From assembly GCA_033557685.1 (NCBI GenBank), contig JAWQRN010000670.1, forward strand, positions 1 to 27,338: DNA of 27,338 nucleotides, given 5' to 3'. Origin of the DNA: Sperchopsis tessellata. Lineage: Eukaryota > Arthropoda > Insecta > Coleoptera > Hydrophilidae. Position numbers and translations under genes: made by a program. The notes under the pieces are model-generated. The model was given only the letters and a program-made list of their open reading frames with translations. It did not search any database and was not told the DNA's origin. How positions within the stretch are numbered: position 1 is the stretch's first letter; each line of letters starts with the position of its first letter. Below, in pieces: positions 22,393 to 27,338 of this stretch.

Positions 22393-23600
22393 GTTCCAAG
22401 ATGAATCAAGGCTGAATTGGAAGTCAATATACTATCCTAATTAGTACTCTTAAAATTATTGCCTGACAATCCGTCAGGCTAGTGAATATTTCGAAATAAT
22501 TGCAAATTTCCAAAATAATTTAACAGATGCGTTCGGAAAAAATTTGATTGCTCAAAAACTAGAGCAGGTTCCAAGATGAGACTAGGCTCAATTTGAAGTC
22601 AATGTAATATCCTAACTAGCACACTTTAAACTATTGCCTGACAAACCGTCACGCTAGTGAATATTTCGAAATAATTGCAAATTTCCAAAATAATTTAACA
22701 GATGCGTTCGGAAAAAATTGATTTGTCAAAAACAAGAGCAGGTTCCAAGATAAAACAAGGCTCAATTTAAAGTTAATATAATATCATAAGTAGCATATTT
22801 AAAATTATTGCCTGAGAAACCGTCAGGCTAGTGAATACTTCGAAATAATTGCAAATTTCCAAAATAATTTACAGAAGCGTTCGGAAAAAACTCGATTGCT
22901 CAAAAACTAGAGCACGTTCCAAGATGAAACTGCTCATTTAGAAGTCAATATAAAATTCTAGCCTGCACACTTAAAATTATTGACTAACAAACCGTCAGGC
23001 TAGTGAATATTTCGAAATAATTGCAGATTTCAAAAATAATTTAACAAGTGCGTTCGGAAAAAATTTGATTGCTCAAAAACTAGAGCAGGTTCCAAGATGA
23101 GACTAGGTTCAATTTGAATTAAATATAATATTCTAACTAGCACACTTAAAGTTAACGAAATAATTGCAAATTTCTAAAATAATTTAACAGATGCGTTCGG
23201 AAAAAAATTTGATAGTTCAAAAACTAGATCAGGTTCTAAGGTGAGACTTGGTTCAATTTGAAGTAAATATAATATCCTAACTAGCACACTTAAAGTTATT
23301 GCCTGACAAACCGTCACTCTAGTGAATATTTCGAAATAATTGCAAATTTCTAAAATAATTTAACAGATGCGTCCGAAAAAAAATTGATAGTTCAAAAACT
23401 AGAGCAGGTTCCAAGGTTAGACTAGGTTCAATTTGAAGAAAATATAATATCCTAACTAGCACACTTTAAGTTATTGTCTGACAAACCGTCACTCTAGTGA
23501 ATATTTCGAAATAATTAAAAATTTACAAAAAAATTTACAGAAGCGTTCGGAAAAAAATTGATTGCTCAAAAACTAGAGCAGGTTCCAAGAGGAGACTAGG
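22393..23600 (+). repeat. Left tandem array of about 174-bp units
   Basis: Units marked by GTTCCAAG or its variants start at 22393, 22568, 22742, 22916, 23089, 23233, 23408 and 23582, giving steps of 175, 174, 174, 173, 144, 175 and 174. The 144-base unit lacks about 31 bases around the internal hairpin. Shared landmarks are TTTCGAAATAATTGCA, GATGCGTTCGGAAAAAA and CTCAAAAACTAGAGCA. Unit 1 has a perfect GCCTGAC-N5-GTCAGGC hairpin (22461-22479) that decays in later units. Confidence 0.95.
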
Positions 23601-23936
23601 CTCTAGTGCTAGTTAGAATGTTATATGGACGTCAAATTGAGTCTTGTTTCATCTTGTAATCTGCTCTAGTTTTTGAGTAATAACATTTTTTCCGAACGCA
23701 TCTGTTTAATTATTTTGAAACTTTGCAATTATTTAAAAACTTTCTCTAGTCTGACGGTTTGTCAGGTAATAGTTTTAAGTATGCTAGTTAGGATTTTATA
23801 CTGACTTCCAGCTGAGCCTTATTTCATCTTGGAACCTACACTGGTTTTTAAGCAGTTATGATTTTTCCGAACATAATTGTTAATATTTTTTTTCTAATTT
23901 TCGACCTATTTCTAATTATTGACTAGCCTGATGATA
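23601..23936 (-). repeat. Right tandem array, same units in reverse orientation
   Basis: Complementary unit marks lie at 23653 and 23828, a step of 175, matching the left array period. Complementary landmarks TTTTTTCCGAACGCATCTG and GACGGTTTGTCAG are present. There are about 1.9 units, more diverged than the left array; the outermost is partial. Confidence 0.9.
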
Positions 23937-24085
23937 AGTTTTATACTACCAGTAAGCATTCCTTAATACTTTGTAACGAGTGGTGGCATTTTTACGAAAT
24001 GAACTAATTCAAATCAGGTATCTGGTAAATTTCACACGTAGCCCTCTATTAGCTCAGACACAAACCGCTGCTGGCAAAAGCGTGT

Positions 24086-24340
24086 TAAAAATATTAAATA
24101 CTTAACCACACTATATCGAACATATGTTTTTGATTATCAAAAAGCACATAACATCTAAACAGTTACAAATGTCGTATTAAATAACCCTTAAGTCCACTAT
24201 TTAGCGGTTTCAGTTTTAGTCGTTTGTCGAATTTTGTTTTTAACAATAGTATTTATTTAGTTAACTGTTTAGTTCACGGTTTACAAACCTAATGCATAAG
24301 ATATATAGAGAATAATTACGATACTTATACCGCGAATATT
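24086..24340. other. Short AT-rich spacer
   Basis: No feature is visible between the fold-back element and the possible transposase remnant. Confidence 0.4.
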
Positions 24341-24610
24341 CGATGTTCGAATGGTCCAATGTCTTGGCTCGAGATCCTTTGTAATTTAATAGAAAATACC
24401 GAGTATCCATTCAGGTTTATAATTGCGTTTACAATGTTATCCCCCTCCAAATCACGTCTATGTAACTATGATAAAATTCAGCTCACATCGGCTGTGTCAG
24501 GAGGAATTCCTAGAGGAAATACGCTTGCAATTATGCCAAAAATCTGCTGTGCTGACTGAGGATACAGTACAGACATACCAGCTCCCACAAATCGCTAGTA
24601 TTATTGACTA
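24341..24610 (+). pseudogene. Possible piggyBac-type transposase C-terminal remnant
   Basis: Two overlapping frames resemble, in order, the end of piggyBac-family transposases. The first (24359 onward) has a SWLEIL-NLIENTE segment where the family has a Trp followed by an Asn-x-x-Asp helix. The second (24480 onward) has EEFLEEIRLQLCQ, comparable to the RRxFLEELxxxL segment that follows in many insect copies. A frameshift separates them. The match is short and from memory, so this is a tentative call; it could be chance. Confidence 0.3.
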
Positions 24611-24689
24611 TGAACTTTGTTATACACGAAGTAATTACTCTAGAGTAGCGACATATTGTACCATAATTTCTGTTTCAGGAAGAAGTTAA

Positions 24690-26582
24690 ACAGGACATAA
24701 GGTCTAGATCAGTATCTTTAGGTTATTAGTTGTTTAAATTGTCCTTTGCTGCTGTGCATGAACATCGTCTCTTTTCAAAGTCATCGAACATTTATTTAAA
24801 AAAATTGATATTCAAGTTGCAATGTATATTACAGTCAAGTATATTTTAAATGTAGAAATAAAACATATATCGAGAAACAAGCATAAATTTTCAGTGTAAA
24901 ATTCGTTTCTGTCATTAAGACTTCATTAGTCTGGCACCAGAGCCAAGCTCATTTGTTTCTTATTAATTAAGAAAATTAAGTTGAATTATAATGAAAAAAT
25001 GGATGCAGATAAGAAAACTGCATGGGTATTTAAGGAAAAATGTAATGGAAAAAGTTATTGAATTAACTATATTTGCTTACTAAGATTAGACTATTTTCTT
25101 ATACAATACGTACGAGCAAAAATAAGCCAGTTCAAGGAGGAAGCTCAAAACCGCCATCGTATAATTTTTTGTTCAACCCCTTCACCCCCAGCCGCCTAAT
25201 TTTTGTAATCATAAATATCAATAATATTACGGCTGTTCATTAAATTATTTTAGTAAATATTCAAAATATGCTTCTTTATCAGATAGAGAATAATCATTTC
25301 TTGATTTAATATATAATATAGTTTTTAAGTAGAAACAACCATAATCATTAGAATTTTAAGTCGGTAAGTTGTGATATAAAAAAAATCTGTAATTTATGGT
25401 GATTTAAAATTTGCAGCTCAGAATAATATGATATTTGTTAGTGCCTATGTTAATAACATAAAAAATAGTTTTTCAAAATGATTTACACATTATGAGAAAA
25501 CCCACGCAAAAATGTATCCCTCGATTTAATACGGACATTTCAAGAAACTGGTGCAGCATGTGTTCAAAATAATCAAGCAATTAATCTAGATCAAAAAAGT
25601 AGATAAGCCAATGCATATTTTATTAGTTCAGTACATAAAGTGCTTAAAGCAAATAAGGTTTTTGCTACAAACAGCAAATCCATCAGCAATTAAGTGAAAA
25701 TGATTATTACAGATGAATTGAATTATGTGAAGAATTGATCACCAATAACCAAAGTTTGATAAAAATATTTTTTTAGTTATGAGCAAATATTTTTCAATAA
25801 AAATAATTCTAGTTATTGGAGCACGTATTGCAGACGGATCAAACTTAATTTTCCGAGATTATCGGCGTGTTGGCCAGTGTCCTAAGTGATGGCAATATTG
25901 GGCCTATTTTTAATGAAGCATAACGTAAATGAGCAACTACATCTCACTCAGTCGTTGAAAAACCAAGACGACAAAGATGGAAACATGAAGCTGAAAATAA
26001 CTTGCATTTTCAACAAAAAGAAATTTTACCACAAATGATGTATCTATGAGGATGACAAATTTCTTAGGAAATAGATGAGAAGAAGAGGTGTTTAACAATG
26101 ACCGGCAAAATATTCGGATCAAACGACATTTACAAAACTCCACCAATTAATAGTCGAAACATTGAAAGATATTTAATGTGACCGTGGAAGTCTACGTACA
26201 GATATAATTTTCAATACTTTATCTTTGCGTTTAAAAATATATTGAGCAGATTAACTCAAATGTATGATGAAAATGCTTTAGATTAATGAATAGGTAACTT
26301 ATACGTGGTAGATTAGCACCTACAAAATGAATATCAAATAAATATAGTTTATAATTTATTACAAATATTTTTCATCTGCACACACTTATAAAGTTCAACA
26401 GCTATTTTGAAAATTATAATAAAATAAAGCGGTTTCAAAAGTATTAATTGGATTATGATGTTTACTATTAATTATTCAAAATATGATGTTTGTGTAAGCG
26501 TGAAATGGTGTGCATTGGAAACGCATTAAACAAATGGAAGTAAAACAAATTTCCAATTTGCAATAAAATTTATTTTCAACTG

Positions 26583-26585
<3 letters not shown>
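24690..26585. other. AT-rich spacer with unresolved repeat scraps
   Basis: No gene is supported. 25469-25503 is a short diverged copy of a sequence also at 27221-27256. Near 25530-25600 a plus-strand frame reads RTFQETG, a motif seen in transposase DNA-binding heads, but nothing around it confirms this. Confidence 0.4.

Positions 26586-26639
<54 letters not shown>
26586..26639. repeat. (TA)n microsatellite
   Basis: A 54-base uninterrupted AT dinucleotide tract, about 100 bases upstream of the possible signal-peptide exon. Confidence 0.97.
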
Positions 26640-26641
<2 letters not shown>

Positions 26642-26738
26642 TCTAGGGTAGCCAAACCATCAGATCCCACCACTAATCAATTCTGTAATTACACCATAAC
26701 TGAGATACAATCGATATTACATACATAGCCCTTACGAA

Positions 26739-26801
26739 ATGGCCAAACAAGCATCCGCAATAATATTTGTTTATTGTATATTGAGCACAGGCACTGAAAA
26801 G
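26739..26801 (+). CDS. Possible first coding exon of a secreted protein
   Basis: A 21-codon frame starts with ATG in GAAATGG context. It encodes a short polar N-terminus (MAKQAS), a hydrophobic core (AIIFVYCIL) and a small-residue end (STGTEK), then meets a consensus donor, AG|GTAAGT, at 26801/26802. This is the form of a signal-peptide first exon ending in phase 0. Downstream exons would lie beyond the window, or in the repeats after 27100, where I found none. The family is unknown. One short exon-like frame can occur by chance. Confidence 0.35.
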
Positions 26802-27099
26802 GTAAGTAAACACTCCCTCCTTTCTTTATGAGAAAATTACTTAGTTTGGCTGTTCGTGAATTTAGTGACGTGAAGAAAAATATACTAATAAAAAATAGTG
26901 CTGTCTATCCATTCTAAGGTGAAATTGGATTTATTAGTAGCATTGTGTATTTAAAATTTTTACAATTATTTTTCAAACAGAAACTTCTTTACTTATTTTG
27001 AATTCACCTGATTTTAAGATTATTGCATCTAATTTCACTATATTCCAAGGTGTATTATAACTATATGAGGATTCGCTAAATTTAAAGGACTACATTTAT
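26802..27099. other. AT-rich sequence following the possible exon
   Basis: Intron-like or intergenic. No acceptor-linked coding exon, repeat or RNA gene is visible. Confidence 0.4.
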
Positions 27100-27260
27100 C
27101 ATCCATATGAATGGTGTTTCCGCATGATAACTTTTCAGACCTTCTACAGCTATGTCTCTGACTGGATGGTTTGATGATAGCCGAAGGTTATCGGCCGAAA
27201 ACTTATCCAAAAGCTCGTTTTTTTTCAAAATGATTTCACATTCATGGAGAAAAACCGATA
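27100..27260. repeat. Unclassified dispersed repeat
   Basis: The segment includes a small palindrome around ATAGCCGAAGGTTATCGGCCGA (27178-27199, written in part) and ends with TTTTTCAAAATGATTT (27221-27236), repeated in diverged form at 25469-25484. It abuts a fold-back family copy. Confidence 0.45.
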
Positions 27261-27266
27261 GTCATC

Positions 27267-27338
27267 TTAAATGTAATAGACTTCCACGGTTAGTATCTGT
27301 ATGAATGTTGTTTCCGGGTGGAAACCGTGTAGAGGCTC
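27267..27338 (+). mobile_element. Start of another copy of the intron 1 fold-back family, cut by the window end
   Basis: 27267-27319 matches the complement of 3905-3958 at about 50 of 54 positions, and 27297-27338 matches 3782-3823 directly at 40 of 42. It therefore shows the intact outer end of the family (starting near TTAAATGT and including CTTCCACGGTTA), which the intron 1 copy lacks on its left. The rest lies beyond the window. Confidence 0.8.

Larger units (their letters stand above)
22240..24085. mobile_element. Foldback-like element with tandem-repeat arms
   Basis: The outer unique ends, about 22243-22386 and 23937-24083, are inverted copies: both carry CGGTTTGTGTCTGA, TTTGAATTAGTTCA and GAATGCTTACTGGTAGTATAA in the same order. 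Inside lies a long left array of about 174-base units in one orientation, then a short right array of the same units in reverse, switching near 23600. No open reading frame is present, so mobility would need a transposase from elsewhere. This architecture, terminal inverted repeats made of unequal tandem arrays, resembles Drosophila Foldback and Galileo elements. Homology to those families is not shown. Exact termini and a target duplication were not resolved. Confidence 0.8.

Noticed and set aside
25530..25600. RTFQETG motif resembling the DNA-binding head of Tc1/mariner-type transposases
   Set aside because: Only one short motif is present. No catalytic segment or terminal inverted repeats could be identified nearby.
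1..27338. CRISPR arrays, bacterial operons, rRNA genes or intact tRNA genes
   Set aside because: The 174-base repeats lack CRISPR-like short repeats and unique spacers, and the window has spliced eukaryotic gene structure. No rRNA or foldable tRNA was seen.

Overview
The window looks like a piece of an arthropod, most likely insect, nuclear genome. It is strongly AT-rich, has almost no long open reading frames, and carries one intron-containing gene set among decayed transposable elements, TA microsatellites and inverted-repeat elements. The protein families seen (a secreted S1 protease, I-clade and RTE-type LINEs, and a Copia element primed by an internal fragment of initiator tRNA) are typical of insects. 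I cannot name the species.

Layout. 1-1560: AT-rich spacer with a (TA)n tract. 1574-4112 (minus strand): a complete four-exon gene for a secreted chymotrypsin-fold serine protease of 272 residues, with signal peptide exon, activation site, His75/Asp125/Ser224 triad, matched splice phases, a TATA/initiator promoter and a poly(A) signal. Introns 1 and 2 each hold a fold-back insertion flanked by a direct repeat. 5160-8035 (minus): a degraded, near full-length non-LTR retrotransposon with endonuclease, RT and C-terminal region. 9400-10870 (plus): the 3' half of an I-clade LINE (RT, RNase H). 10870-14990: spacer containing a GC-richer patch and a perfect 18-bp-arm hairpin. 14998-15262: a tRNA-derived SINE. 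16340-16755 (minus): a C-terminal scrap of an RTE-type LINE. 17772-20290 (plus): a wrecked Copia retrotransposon with a recognisable primer-binding site and an RT deletion. 22240-24085: a Foldback-like element with long terminal inverted repeats built from about 174-bp tandem units that reverse orientation near 23600. 24340-24600: a possible piggyBac transposase C-terminal remnant. 26739-26801 (plus): a possible signal-peptide first exon with a perfect splice donor. 27100-27338: repeats, including the start of another copy of the fold-back family found in protease intron 1.

The protease is the only gene I consider functional. Everything else is mobile-element debris or spacer. The most unusual structures are the 22.2-24.1 kb fold-back satellite element, the fold-back family in the protease introns, and the non-canonical specificity pocket of the protease (Tyr-Pro where trypsins have Asp-Ser).
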